Assembly (NCBI GenBank): GCA_944376035.1
Contig: CALWBJ010000170.1
Location: 1-19,634, forward strand
DNA length: 19,634 nucleotides
Source: an uncultured Clostridia bacterium
GTDB lineage: Bacteria > Bacillota > Clostridia > Christensenellales > Borkfalkiaceae
Direction of reading: 5' to 3'
Shown here in pieces: positions 1 to 8,803 of the stretch. Positions within the stretch are counted from its first letter, which is position 1; each line of letters opens with the position of its first letter. The position numbers and the translations under genes were made by a program. The notes under the pieces were generated by a model. The model was not told the origin of the DNA. It did no database searches and saw only the letters and a program-made list of their open reading frames with translations.

Positions 1-2714
1 TCCGAGTAAGTGTACTCGGTTCCGTAGACGGTGTATTCTTCACTGCTTCCGTTAATATTCATAAGCACGGTGCGCCTGTTTTTATCAAAACCGTAAAATC
101 TTAACTCTAAATTCAAATCGCCGTATTTGCTGTCGGTAAGTACAAACTCAACTTCGCTTATGTCCGCATAGTCGTCGTTTATTCCGAAATTTATTATCAG
201 ATTATCGGCGGCAAGCGTATAAGGCATTTCTGCGCTCGCGCCCTTTCTTCCGACCGACATAATTATGCCTGATTCGGCAACCGTATATTCGGCCTCGCCG
301 TAAGTAATAAAATACTCGGTCGAAGAAGTAACCCTCTCGGCAAGAACGTTAAAGTCCTTTACCGTGTATTTATCGCCCGCGCTGAATTTTGCAGTAATGC
401 TTGTGCAGTCAGCGGGAATTTCTATCGACTTTCCGTCATAATCGTATTCCTTTCCGTCTATTAAACAGGTGGTTTTCAAATTTTGCGCCGCGGTAATTTC
501 TGCCCCGTCGTAAACATATGCCTTGAACGAAGGAAGAACAAGAGTACCTCCCGCGACAACCGTGTCGGGAATATCGCCCTCAAAATCAAAAATCATTCCT
601 TCGGTAACCGTTACGTCGAACGTCTTTGATTTTTTGTAACCCACAAAATCTTCCGCCGATATTACAACGGTATATTTCCCGTTCCCGTCTATTAAATAAC
701 TTCCGTTAAATTCAGGCTCAACCGTATTTCCGTCAAGAGTAAGTATCGCGTTTACCTTGAGATACCCTATGCCGCCCGTGACCGTATAATCGGGAATGTT
801 AAAATACTCTCCGAAAGCGACAGACGCCGAAGAAGAATCTATCTCGATTTCCGCCGGATTGTCCCTTACATTGAATTTTATCTCTTTGATTATATTCATG
901 CCCGCATATACTGCGGTGTATTTGAGAGTATATTCTCCCGATTCGGTAGGAGTAAAAATATTATTTTCCGCACTGACCGCATTGCCGGACGGACCGGTAA
1001 GGGTGGCCGTAAGCCCCTCGGAACCGTTATATAGCGCGCTTAAATAAACATCGGGTAATCTGTAAGCATAATTCTTTACGCCGTCGGGAATACTGTCCGA
1101 ATTTTCAACTATTATAAAGTTGTCGGCATAATTTTCCGTACTCAGATTTTCAGCCTTCTTACCCGCAAGTTCGGTAAGGTATATGCCCGACGAACTGTTT
1201 GAAGAAAACTCAATCGATACATATACTTCGCCCGTTGTGAAACCTTTGAACAGGTAATCAGCGGGAAGTACGGATGAGTCTGAGAGCGGCAAAAGAGTAT
1301 ATTGCTTGGGCTCTGTGGGCTTCTGATTATCCCTGGTTATAAAATAAAGAGTGTTTTCCGAATAGTCGTACTGTAAATTGAAAAGATACTTGCTTTCGTA
1401 AACGTCGGGCATAAAACTTGTGTAATATGCAGACGCTCCGTAACCTTTTCTCAGTTGGCCGAAAGTCGCCGTTTCGTTGGATATGCCGTATTCCACGTCT
1501 CCGAATTCAACGGTCAGATAAGAATTTATATATCCCCAGCGGTTTCTGTACCAATGAACGGTAAAAGAGTTTTCGTCGTCGAATATATCGGTAAAGGTTA
1601 CCCTTATATCGCTCATAAAAATTTCTTCGCCGTCTGAATAAGTCAGAAACTCAATCAGGTTGTCGTTCTTGGTCAGCCCCGAAAGATCTACAATTCCGCC
1701 ATAGTTAAATTTTGCGCTGCCGGACGACGAACGCACCAGCCATCCGCTGCCCGCGTTCGGAGAATGATCGGGCAATTCTTTCAGTCCTTCAACCGTGCCG
1801 CTGCCGAGAGTAAACGAAAAATTGACCTTAGGAATATTTACGGCGAGCAACTTTTCGAGCGTTATATTTTCGCCGTCTATTTCGCACTCGTACTTAATCG
1901 TATATTCACCTTTATAAAGAGGCGTGTATCCGGATTTTTTTATAATTTCGCTCTTCCCGCCGGGTGTAAGCGCCGTTACTTTTACATCGTAGTTGTTGCC
2001 GTCGTAGTATCCGTATGGGTAACCTATCTCCACGCTCTCGCCCAGATTTATGCTTGACGGAATATCGTCTGCAAATATTGTTTTTTTGTTCTGCGCGACC
2101 GTTTGGGCGCTTATACCGACCTTCTCTCCGTCAATATTGTGAACGTAATATTCAAACGTATAATTACCGTATTCCGACAATGTATAAACTGTGGGTACTC
2201 CGAAATAAGCGGTCAACGTTTTTACGTGTTTCCCGTCAACAAAAACCGATATGGTGTAAGAAGAGAAAATGTCGTAATCGCAATCGACCGAAAGTTCGGG
2301 AAGTTCGACAGTCTGCCCGGAAATGTAAGATTGTTCGGGTTGACTTTTAAGAGACAGCGTAACTTCGGGTGCGAAAAAAAGCGAGGCAAGATAAACCGTC
2401 CTGTCGGAGTAAACTATTTTGTAATTTCCTTCGGATAACAGTCTTATTCTTCCGTTTTCACCGACAGATACTTCTTTGCCGTTAGGGTCGAAGACCTTTA
2501 CCGTACTGTCATAATCGGGAACCGTATACTCGCTTAAAACAAGCGCGCACGCGCCTCCGTATGTGCCCGATCCTCCGCTTTCACCCTCAGCAGGCATTTT
2601 TACCGTTAAACAAAGAACGGTCGCCATGATTGCGCATAAGAATCCTATCAGAATCATAATCCCGATATTTTTTTTAATATTTATGTTTTTTGTTTGCATA
2701 ACTGATTTCTTCAT
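1..2714 (-). CDS. Large membrane-anchored or secreted protein with Ig-like and jelly-roll-like modules (C-terminus beyond left edge)
   Basis: The frame is open for 904 codons from the ATG at 2714 to the window edge, so the C-terminus is missing. Residues about 15-37 are a hydrophobic segment after a Lys/Asn-rich N-terminus, giving a signal peptide or signal anchor; there is no convincing lipobox. The rest is beta-rich, low in Cys, and divides into Ig-like stretches (about 120-205, 210-290, 530-612, 615-702) and longer stretches resembling jelly-roll or LamG-like domains (about 293-525 and from 795). Residues near 635-645 show a phrase common in bacterial Ig-like repeats (FGEYFNIPDYTV). No catalytic motif is visible. 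The ATG directly follows the stop codon of the upstream permease, so translation is probably coupled. A GGAGGT lies 12 bases upstream, inside the permease codons for VGGLKG. A surface glycan-binding or adhesive role is inferred from context only. Confidence 0.75.
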   Translation of the reverse strand, partial: MKKSVMQTKNINIKKNIGIMILIGFLCAIMATVLCLTVKMPAEGESGGSGTYGGACALVLSEYTVPDYDSTVKVFDPNGKEVSVGENGRIRLLSEGNYKIVYSDRTVYLASLFFAPEVTLSLKSQPEQSYISGQTVELPELSVDCDYDIFSSYTISVFVDGKHVKTLTAYFGVPTVYTLSEYGNYTFEYYVHNIDGEKVGISAQTVAQNKKTIFADDIPSSINLGESVEIGYPYGYYDGNNYDVKVTALTPGGKSEIIKKSGYTPLYKGEYTIKYECEIDGENITLEKLLAVNIPKVNFSFTLGSGTVEGLKELPDHSPNAGSGWLVRSSSGSAKFNYGGIVDLSGLTKNDNLIEFLTYSDGEEIFMSDIRVTFTDIFDDENSFTVHWYRNRWGYINSYLTVEFGDVEYGISNETATFGQLRKGYGASAYYTSFMPDVYESKYLFNLQYDYSENTLYFITRDNQKPTEPKQYTLLPLSDSSVLPADYLFKGFTTGEVYVSIEFSSNSSSGIYLTELAGKKAENLSTENYADNFIIVENSDSIPDGVKNYAYRLPDVYLSALYNGSEGLTATLTGPSGNAVSAENNIFTPTESGEYTLKYTAVYAGMNIIKEIKFNVRDNPAEIEIDSSSASVAFGEYFNIPDYTVTGGIGYLKVNAILTLDGNTVEPEFNGSYLIDGNGKYTVVISAEDFVGYKKSKTFDVTVTEGMIFDFEGDIPDTVVAGGTLVLPSFKAYVYDGAEITAAQNLKTTCLIDGKEYDYDGKSIEIPADCTSITAKFSAGDKYTVKDFNVLAERVTSSTEYFITYGEAEYTVAESGIIMSVGRKGASAEMPYTLAADNLIINFGINDDYADISEVEFVLTDSKYGDLNLELRFYGFDKNRRTVLMNINGSSEEYTVYGTEYTYS

Positions 2715-3623
2715 TCAGCCTTTGAGACCTCCAACCGTAAATTTGCTCATCAGAATCTTCTGAGTTCCGAGATACAGCGCCGTAGTCGGAATGATAACTA
2801 TAATAAGAGTTGCAAGAACAAGAGGCATGGGAAGTCCTGTCTTGGTGGATTCCTGCTGGAATTTATACACGCCTACCGACAGACTCGGATAACTCGGCAG
2901 CCATATTATAAAGGTGTTGTAATCAGACCACGTGGCGAGAAATTGAAGGACGAATATAGCGACCATGGAAGGTATAACCATGGGCAGCATTATACGGAAA
3001 AATATCGTGTAATTATTACCGCCGTCTATCTTGACCGCCTCACCGTAAGTGCTCGGTACGCGTTTGAACGCCGCGTAAAGCAACATGAAGTGCAACCCCG
3101 AAAACGCCCCCGACTGAGAGGTCAGCAGAAGTAAAAGCATGTTGTTATATATACCGAGTTGTCTTCTTAACAGCATAATAGCGGGCGTGGAACCTATTAT
3201 AGGTATTATCATGACGAAAATGCCCAGAGAGTAAAGAAATTCCGAACCGAAAAACCTGAATTTCGCCAATACGTAAGCGCACATACTGCAAAACAGAACG
3301 TGCACGAAAGAACTTGAAAAGGTCCATATAATACTGTAAATCGCCATTCCCCATATATTATATTTGACTATGTCGCCCGATTTAGTGGTATACTGTACTT
3401 TAAAAACTTCAAAGACCTGCTCGTAATTGGATATGACCCAACGGTTGGGAAGTCCGAACATGTTGAGAGTATAATCGTCTATCGCCTTAAAACTGCTTAT
3501 AAACATCCATATAAGCGGGATAAGCAGTGTTATACAGTAAATTATAAGAAAGAGCAGTAAAAGAATTTCGAAACATTTTCCGAAAATGTCCCACCCTGAT
3601 TTTTTGGATTTTATTTTACTCAT
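2715..3623 (-). CDS. Sugar ABC transporter permease, MalG type (second copy)
   Basis: This is a 302-residue inner-membrane permease with six predicted membrane segments. The EAA loop that contacts the ATPase is clear (YGEAVKIDGGNNYTIFFRI followed by MLP), and the tail FTVGGLKG is typical of MalG-like subunits. Family knowledge places it as one half of a MalF/MalG pair importing an oligosaccharide delivered by a lipoprotein. The ATG at 3623 is preferred because GAGGAG sits five bases upstream; the in-frame GTG at 3629 overlaps that SD. The SD also overlaps the stop codon of the preceding gene, as expected when a MalF gene comes directly before. Its MalF partner is reduced to a tail fused to the upstream gene, so this subunit may be orphaned. 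It resembles the other MalG in the window, sharing a P[ST]LSVGVYK motif. Confidence 0.92.
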   Translation of the reverse strand: MSKIKSKKSGWDIFGKCFEILLLLFLIIYCITLLIPLIWMFISSFKAIDDYTLNMFGLPNRWVISNYEQVFEVFKVQYTTKSGDIVKYNIWGMAIYSIIWTFSSSFVHVLFCSMCAYVLAKFRFFGSEFLYSLGIFVMIIPIIGSTPAIMLLRRQLGIYNNMLLLLLTSQSGAFSGLHFMLLYAAFKRVPSTYGEAVKIDGGNNYTIFFRIMLPMVIPSMVAIFVLQFLATWSDYNTFIIWLPSYPSLSVGVYKFQQESTKTGLPMPLVLATLIIVIIPTTALYLGTQKILMSKFTVGGLKG

Positions 3624-3632
3624 ACTCACTCC

Positions 3633-3731
3633 TCAGATATCGGATTGCGGTCCGAATTTTTCCAGCGCCCACCTCAGCAGTAAAGTAAGCGGCGCTATTA
3701 TTGCCGTCATTATAAGTCCGCCCGCGGCAAA
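3633..3731 (-). pseudogene. Remnant of a MalF-type permease (last ~32 residues), fused in frame to the DUF4091 gene
   Basis: These codons give a tail in which G-L-x2-T-x4-P-x6-W-x3-K has the same spacing as the last 32 residues of the intact MalF permease at 8804-9742 (AAAAGLFFTVLGFPILAFTK then W). The upstream beta-domain sequence has no reason to end in a membrane segment. The stop codon is followed at permease-pair spacing by the SD and ATG of a MalG gene, as a malF 3' end would be. The breakpoint lies close to 3729-3735. What is seen is the match and the abrupt change of sequence character; deletion is an inference. Confidence 0.7.
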
Positions 3732-6071
3732 CCTTACGCGCAGGTCTATATCCGTTCCGCTTGCATTGTATATACTGAACACGAGCGTGTTCATCTTGGT
3801 AAGATCGAGATTGTTTTCCTTCACGTCGATTGAAAGTTGCGGATTGTAAAGAAGGGTTGCAAACGGATCATCGGGGTCAAACTTACTCTCGATTACCGCT
3901 TTTGCAGAACCGCCCGATACTGCGTACTCTTCCTGACTGTTGAAACTGAGGCTGACTTTTTGGTCGTTGGGTGTTAAAAGCGCGAGGTCGGACTGTTCGT
4001 TGAAATCAGAAAGTACCGCCGTTTTTCCACCCGCCTGTACGGTAACCTCAGAGGTCTTGCCGTCCTTTTCTATTTCTATCTCAAAAGCATTGCTCGGCTT
4101 ATCCATTTTTATGGTATAAGTATATTTGTTTCCGTCGCCCTGTTTTGTGCCAGTAATGCCATTGCCGTTGACCTTGACCGCATAATCCGAAGATACAAGA
4201 AATTCTATGGTGGCGTTTTCTCCCGAATATTTAATTCCGTTTACGACAAGTTTGTTATCCTGTCCGCAACGTTCTATTATCTGAGCGAGTTCACGCTTAA
4301 CCGCATAGAAGTTTTCAACGTCGGGAGCATACTGAACGCCGTTATAGAGTCTGTCGTACAGATTAGACACCATTCCCTCGGTGGTAATTTCCATATCGTA
4401 ATATTCCGAAAGCCCTTCCGTCAGTTGATTTAAAAGATAATAATATTCGTAATCCTCGTTTCCGTCTCTTATCGCTTCGAGTCTTATAGATCCGACAGGT
4501 CCTTTAATGCCGTAGTCGATTCCCGGATAAAGCAAAAATCCTTCGCCGTTGGTAGGCCATGTGGGCGAGTTTCTCGCCGCGTCCTCATAAGGATCGGATG
4601 CGCGGACAACGTCGCCGTTATTGATAGTGTTCGACTGACTGTAAGAATTGACGCACCAATAAAGATTACCGTCAATATTATAGTCATACTGCATAGTGCC
4701 GAGTATTCTCGCGCCGAGCAGCGGACTGTCTATGTGATAAGACGGATAAGGATAATCGGGCCCGTTACAGCCGTACCACCACAGGCTGCCGTTGACTTCT
4801 TTAAGACGCGTATAAAGAGAGAGATTCTCCTCGCCCGCAACGTTATTATAGCCGTGCAGTTCGTTAAACAACGGACAGTAAGTGCATTCGCCGAACTCAA
4901 ACTCGGTAACTTCCTGGGTTTCGGTGAGTGTGTAAGAGGTTGTAAGAATATTAGGTATTTTTCTGATTTTTTCTTTGATGATTTCTGCCGTTTCGGGCGA
5001 ATAGTCGTCAAAATACCCTTCTTCGGCGAGTTCGGTTATTATACTTTCTTCCATTTGGTCTATACCCACGAAAATTCTGTGAGCAAGTTCAAACGTACCG
5101 GTATACTGCGGCTCGTCTATGAGAGCGCCGAAATAGTAGACAGCCTTGTCAAGGAGTTCTCCGTCCTTTTCGCTCGCAAGCACTATTTTTTTAACTACGG
5201 ACTTTACGTAATCGTAATCCATGTCTTGCCCGTATGCCGTTCTGTAAGGAATACTGTATGTTGAGATTCTCGGATCGGCATCTGCCTTTTTCACCGCCTC
5301 GACGTACTCGTCTACGGTAAAGTTATTCCAGAACATGGAAATTAAAGGTCCGGCAGACAGCCTGTGCTCGGCAAGGTATTCATAATAAAGCGCGTACATC
5401 TCATTGCTGCTGTCAAGTTCACCGTAAATAAGTTCCTGCTGCCATATGGAAAATAGCGACTGTATGTGCGTTTCCTCGGATATGGCAAAGTCCCACACGG
5501 TTACACTTACGGGCACAGGATAAATCTTACCCGATATCTCGACGCTCACTTCTCCCGTATACACGCCCGGAAGAGTATCCGCATGAGTTTCCACGGTCAT
5601 ATAAACCGCCTGATTGACTCCCTCTACTCTGTTTTCTCCGTATTCGACAGCCTTTGCAAAAGGCAACAGCGCGTCGGGAGTAAATCCCGCGTGTGCCGCC
5701 GGGTCGGTACTCATTTTGTTGGTTACGTTTATGTACTTCTGCAAATAAATATTTACGTCTTCTCTCGGAATACTCTTACCCTCTGAGTTTTTGAGGTCGG
5801 AAACGGTTACATTGAAAGCATCGACTTTACTTCCTTCCTCGGGCGTTATGATAAACTGCGCGCCCTCAACCTCGTTTTTAGCCATTTCGTAAACAAGCGA
5901 TGCGGGCGCAGTGTTTTCATAAACATCGTCGCGCATTATTTTTTCAAGTGCGTAAGCAGACCATATTCTGACCTTGGCCTCTCCGCCTTGACCGCTTTCT
6001 TTGCCGTCCGAACAGGCGGCAACAGACAGAGCGATGAGCGCAGCAAGCAAAAACGCTATTGTCTTTTTCAT
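3633..6071 (-). CDS. DUF4091 lipoprotein fused to the C-terminal tail of a lost MalF-type permease (chimeric ORF)
   Basis: The 812-residue frame starts with a lipoprotein signal peptide (lipobox VAAC, lipidated Cys20). SD AGGGG lies ten bases before the ATG. Residues about 490-545 carry the DUF4091 signature (GEGFLLYPG, then SIRLEAIRDGNEDYEYY), a domain found in surface proteins with a glycosidase-like fold. Residues about 640-780 look like Ig-like and carbohydrate-binding-like beta domains; the last breaks off mid-domain at IDLRVRF. From about residue 781 the sequence switches to a hydrophobic permease tail (FAAGGLIMTAIIAP to the stop). The normal C-terminus of the lipoprotein is therefore missing. 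The intact part probably binds or processes glycans at the cell surface. I infer an in-frame deletion that removed the lipoprotein's end and nearly all of a malF-like gene. Confidence 0.8.
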   Translation of the reverse strand: MKKTIAFLLAALIALSVAACSDGKESGQGGEAKVRIWSAYALEKIMRDDVYENTAPASLVYEMAKNEVEGAQFIITPEEGSKVDAFNVTVSDLKNSEGKSIPREDVNIYLQKYINVTNKMSTDPAAHAGFTPDALLPFAKAVEYGENRVEGVNQAVYMTVETHADTLPGVYTGEVSVEISGKIYPVPVSVTVWDFAISEETHIQSLFSIWQQELIYGELDSSNEMYALYYEYLAEHRLSAGPLISMFWNNFTVDEYVEAVKKADADPRISTYSIPYRTAYGQDMDYDYVKSVVKKIVLASEKDGELLDKAVYYFGALIDEPQYTGTFELAHRIFVGIDQMEESIITELAEEGYFDDYSPETAEIIKEKIRKIPNILTTSYTLTETQEVTEFEFGECTYCPLFNELHGYNNVAGEENLSLYTRLKEVNGSLWWYGCNGPDYPYPSYHIDSPLLGARILGTMQYDYNIDGNLYWCVNSYSQSNTINNGDVVRASDPYEDAARNSPTWPTNGEGFLLYPGIDYGIKGPVGSIRLEAIRDGNEDYEYYYLLNQLTEGLSEYYDMEITTEGMVSNLYDRLYNGVQYAPDVENFYAVKRELAQIIERCGQDNKLVVNGIKYSGENATIEFLVSSDYAVKVNGNGITGTKQGDGNKYTYTIKMDKPSNAFEIEIEKDGKTSEVTVQAGGKTAVLSDFNEQSDLALLTPNDQKVSLSFNSQEEYAVSGGSAKAVIESKFDPDDPFATLLYNPQLSIDVKENNLDLTKMNTLVFSIYNASGTDIDLRVRFAAGGLIMTAIIAPLTLLLRWALEKFGPQSDI

Positions 6072-6087
6072 AATAATTTTTTCCCCT

Positions 6088-7791
6088 TTACCAATCTATA
6101 CCCGCGTCGGACATGATGTTATTCCAACGTCTGTTTATCTCATTATAGTTCTCAACAAAAATTTTATAAGGGTCTACATAGTCTCTTTGTGAACTGACGT
6201 TAAGTTTGTTTTCTATAGGATGATATACCATAAACGGGTTGAGTTGTCCGCGATAACATACGGCATATTTGTCCGCATTGAATACGTAATCGGCGTTAGT
6301 GGCATAAACATCGAATTTTGACTGATGGAACGTAGATATTCCGTCCAGCGACTCGTAATCGTATTCAAAAGGCATATCCTGTCCGCGGGTAGTTTGAGTG
6401 TTAATCGCAAGTCCTTCGTCCGAATACATAAATATAAGGAATTTCTTTGCCGCCTCTTTGGCGTTGGAGAATACCGGAATATAAGCACTGTATCTGTTAC
6501 TGCCGAGCGCTATACCTCTTGCCGCTTTCACTTTATCGAATGCCGCCGGCTCCACATCGTAACCTTCGCCGTCGAGCGATTCCGAATCCGAGTCTATGGC
6601 TGTTATTAGCGCGCGGAGTTCGTTATCGTCTGCTATGCTTTCACAGTCTTTGTGATTGAGTATCGCGCTGGTTACGGGAGTTTTCATCATTTTAAACTCC
6701 ACTTCACCGCTCTGAATCTGTGAAGAAAAGTTATTGTACATTTCGTTTTCCAGCCAGTCGCCGTTAGGCATCATTGCGGACGTCGTGGCGCCGTTGGTAT
6801 TCACTCTCGCCGCCTCGGCGTTCATGAAAGTGGACTGAGTATCAATGTATGAACGGGTACAGAGAGTAGGATCGCAGAATACTTCCGAAGCAGGGCGCGC
6901 CGTTACGTTATCACCCTCCTTTACATAAGTGCCGAGAAGTTGGTCCATAACTTCAAACATATACCTGCGCCCTTCGGACGCCGCGATGTTCGGAGTGTAG
7001 TTACCGTTTGCATCCTGACCTTTGAAAAAGTTTTCAAACGTATTTACTCCGTCATACTGAGCCCACCATACCATATATATTTCACGCCAGTAAGAAGCGT
7101 CAATGCAGTAACTGAACGGCGCGACGTTAATTTTCTGTCCCACCGAATTTTTATTCGTACTGTAAATTTCTTCCGCGACGATATCCTTACATACTTCAAC
7201 CAGCTGGTCGGTTGTAAGAGGAATTTCCCAGCCGTAATTATCAAACATTTTACTGTTGTAAATTATTCCGGTCATTCCGCCTATCCAAGGCAGACAGTAA
7301 TATGTATCTTCCTTCCATTTCACGCCGTCTTTCAAGTTATAATACTCTTCGTAACTGTCCAGCATCTTATCCTTTATGTAGCGCGACTCACCGTCGGGGA
7401 CGGCCAAGGCGACGTCGGTCAGCGGCTCAAAATAATTATCGTATCTTGTACCCTCGAGAACGACAGAACCCGAATTGATAAGATTAAAAAAGTTGTCTCC
7501 GCCGTAAAGATAAAGGTCGGTCGAAGTGGTACTCGGACCGGTATAAATATCGGTCGCGAGAGTATTGTCGTTAACAGCGGTAAAACCTATAGTGATATCG
7601 CTGTTTTTTTCCATGAATTTATCCGCAACCGCGCGTATTCCCGCAGTTCCGTAACCGCGGTCATATATTTGTATCTCAACGTAATTTTCGTCATTTCTGT
7701 GCTTAGCGCCTCCGCACGCAGCGCCCGACAGACAGGCAAACGAAACTACGCCCGCCAGTGCCAGAACCAAAAGTTTTTTCATGATTCTCAT
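6088..7791 (-). CDS. ABC transporter extracellular solute-binding lipoprotein (family 1, MalE/UgpB-like)
   Basis: The 567-residue protein begins with a lipoprotein-type signal peptide whose best acceptor is Cys26 (SGAACGG; the box is slightly non-standard, with Gly at -3). The mature part has the family 1 solute-binding layout: an N-terminal lobe starting VEIQIYDRGYGTAG, the hinge-type stretch LPWIGGMTGIIYNSKMF near residues 168-184, and a C-terminal lobe containing AAKKFLIFMYSDEGL. It should capture an oligosaccharide outside the membrane and pass it to the permeases encoded upstream. SD GAGGAG lies nine bases before the first ATG, which supports that start over the ATG three codons in. A 117-base AT-rich gap with no clear terminator separates it from the malG-like gene, so it is probably in the same transcript. 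Confidence 0.9.
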   Translation of the reverse strand: MRIMKKLLVLALAGVVSFACLSGAACGGAKHRNDENYVEIQIYDRGYGTAGIRAVADKFMEKNSDITIGFTAVNDNTLATDIYTGPSTTSTDLYLYGGDNFFNLINSGSVVLEGTRYDNYFEPLTDVALAVPDGESRYIKDKMLDSYEEYYNLKDGVKWKEDTYYCLPWIGGMTGIIYNSKMFDNYGWEIPLTTDQLVEVCKDIVAEEIYSTNKNSVGQKINVAPFSYCIDASYWREIYMVWWAQYDGVNTFENFFKGQDANGNYTPNIAASEGRRYMFEVMDQLLGTYVKEGDNVTARPASEVFCDPTLCTRSYIDTQSTFMNAEAARVNTNGATTSAMMPNGDWLENEMYNNFSSQIQSGEVEFKMMKTPVTSAILNHKDCESIADDNELRALITAIDSDSESLDGEGYDVEPAAFDKVKAARGIALGSNRYSAYIPVFSNAKEAAKKFLIFMYSDEGLAINTQTTRGQDMPFEYDYESLDGISTFHQSKFDVYATNADYVFNADKYAVCYRGQLNPFMVYHPIENKLNVSSQRDYVDPYKIFVENYNEINRRWNNIMSDAGIDW

Positions 7792-7908
7792 TCTTTTTTT
7801 CTCCTCATAACCATTAAAATGTTTGTTTATAAATTTCTTAACGCTTATAAAATTTTTTTAAAACCTGAAAATTTTTTAATAGCGATAATTCCCTTTACGA
7901 CTCACTTT

Positions 7909-8802
7909 TTATCCTTTTATTCCGCCAAGAGAAACTTTTTTTATTTTTTTGTTCTGGAAAAGGCAGAAAAGAGTAAGCACGGGAATTACCGTAATAACTA
8001 TACCTGCAAAATAAATAGGCATGTCTGCCTGTTTTATCATCGCAGATTCATATTTATAGACTCCGACCGAAAGAGTAGGCCAACTGCGCAAAAACAGCAT
8101 GGGCGCAGAGTAATCGTTCCAATATCCGACAAACTGTATTATAACAAGTGTTGCTATAAGTCCCATCGCCTGCGGAAAGACTATCTTAAAATATGTAGTA
8201 TAATGATTTGCTCCGTCTATGGAAGCCGCCTCGGCGTAACTTCCTGCGACGTTGCGGTAAAAGCCTTCGAGAAATAAAAAGTTTATACCCAGTCCCCCTG
8301 CATTGGAAATCAGAAAAAGAGGGCTGTCTATTATCCCCAGATAACTGTACATTTTATAAACTGTCGGCCCGTTGCCTATAATAGGCATTAGCATCATTAT
8401 AAGTATCGCGTTATATATAATCTGCGAGCCCTTGAAAGGATAACGCGCTATTACGTATGCAGTGATTGAACATACAAAAACGTTGCCCAGGCACATTCCG
8501 AAAGCATACCACAGGGAATTGATAAGCATACCGAAAAATGACGTACCGTCAACTTCGAGAGAGTTGAATGCTTCTATATAGTTGGAAAATAGCCACTGTT
8601 CGGGAAGTGCGAACGGCGAATTAAGCATATATTCACTGTGAGTTTTAAGTGAAGTCAAAAACGCCCAAACAAGCGGAAATATAAGCGAAATCGAATATAC
8701 GGTAAAAACAACTACAAGAGTGTACTGTATTATTTTTTCGCCCGTGGTGCGGCGCACCTTTTCTCTTAATTTAAATTTTTTGACAGCAGAAATCTTTTCC
8801 AT
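7909..8802 (-). CDS. Sugar ABC transporter permease, MalG type (first copy)
   Basis: This is a 297-residue inner-membrane permease with six predicted membrane segments, the EAA loop YAEAASIDGANHYTTYFKI followed by VFP, and the conserved tail VSLGGIKG. It pairs with the MalF-type permease encoded directly upstream. The frame is open to 8907, but the start at 8802 is chosen because GTGGAG lies seven bases upstream and the protein then has the normal length. The longer version would add 35 residues that only overlap the malF coding sequence. One base separates the malF stop from this ATG, so the two are translationally coupled. No ATPase gene is present; such importers commonly share an MsmK-type ATPase encoded elsewhere. 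Confidence 0.93.
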   Translation of the reverse strand: MEKISAVKKFKLREKVRRTTGEKIIQYTLVVVFTVYSISLIFPLVWAFLTSLKTHSEYMLNSPFALPEQWLFSNYIEAFNSLEVDGTSFFGMLINSLWYAFGMCLGNVFVCSITAYVIARYPFKGSQIIYNAILIMMLMPIIGNGPTVYKMYSYLGIIDSPLFLISNAGGLGINFLFLEGFYRNVAGSYAEAASIDGANHYTTYFKIVFPQAMGLIATLVIIQFVGYWNDYSAPMLFLRSWPTLSVGVYKYESAMIKQADMPIYFAGIVITVIPVLTLFCLFQNKKIKKVSLGGIKG

Positions 8803-8803
8803 A

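Noticed and set aside
7792..7908. Possible terminator between the MalG gene and the solute-binding protein gene
   Set aside because: Only weak A/T-rich self-complementarity is present, with no GC stem; read-through in a single operon is simpler.
6940..8277. A 445-codon plus-strand reading frame opposite the solute-binding protein and MalG genes
   Set aside because: It runs antisense across two well-supported genes and their gap, has no recognisable domain, and its composition is that of a shadow frame.
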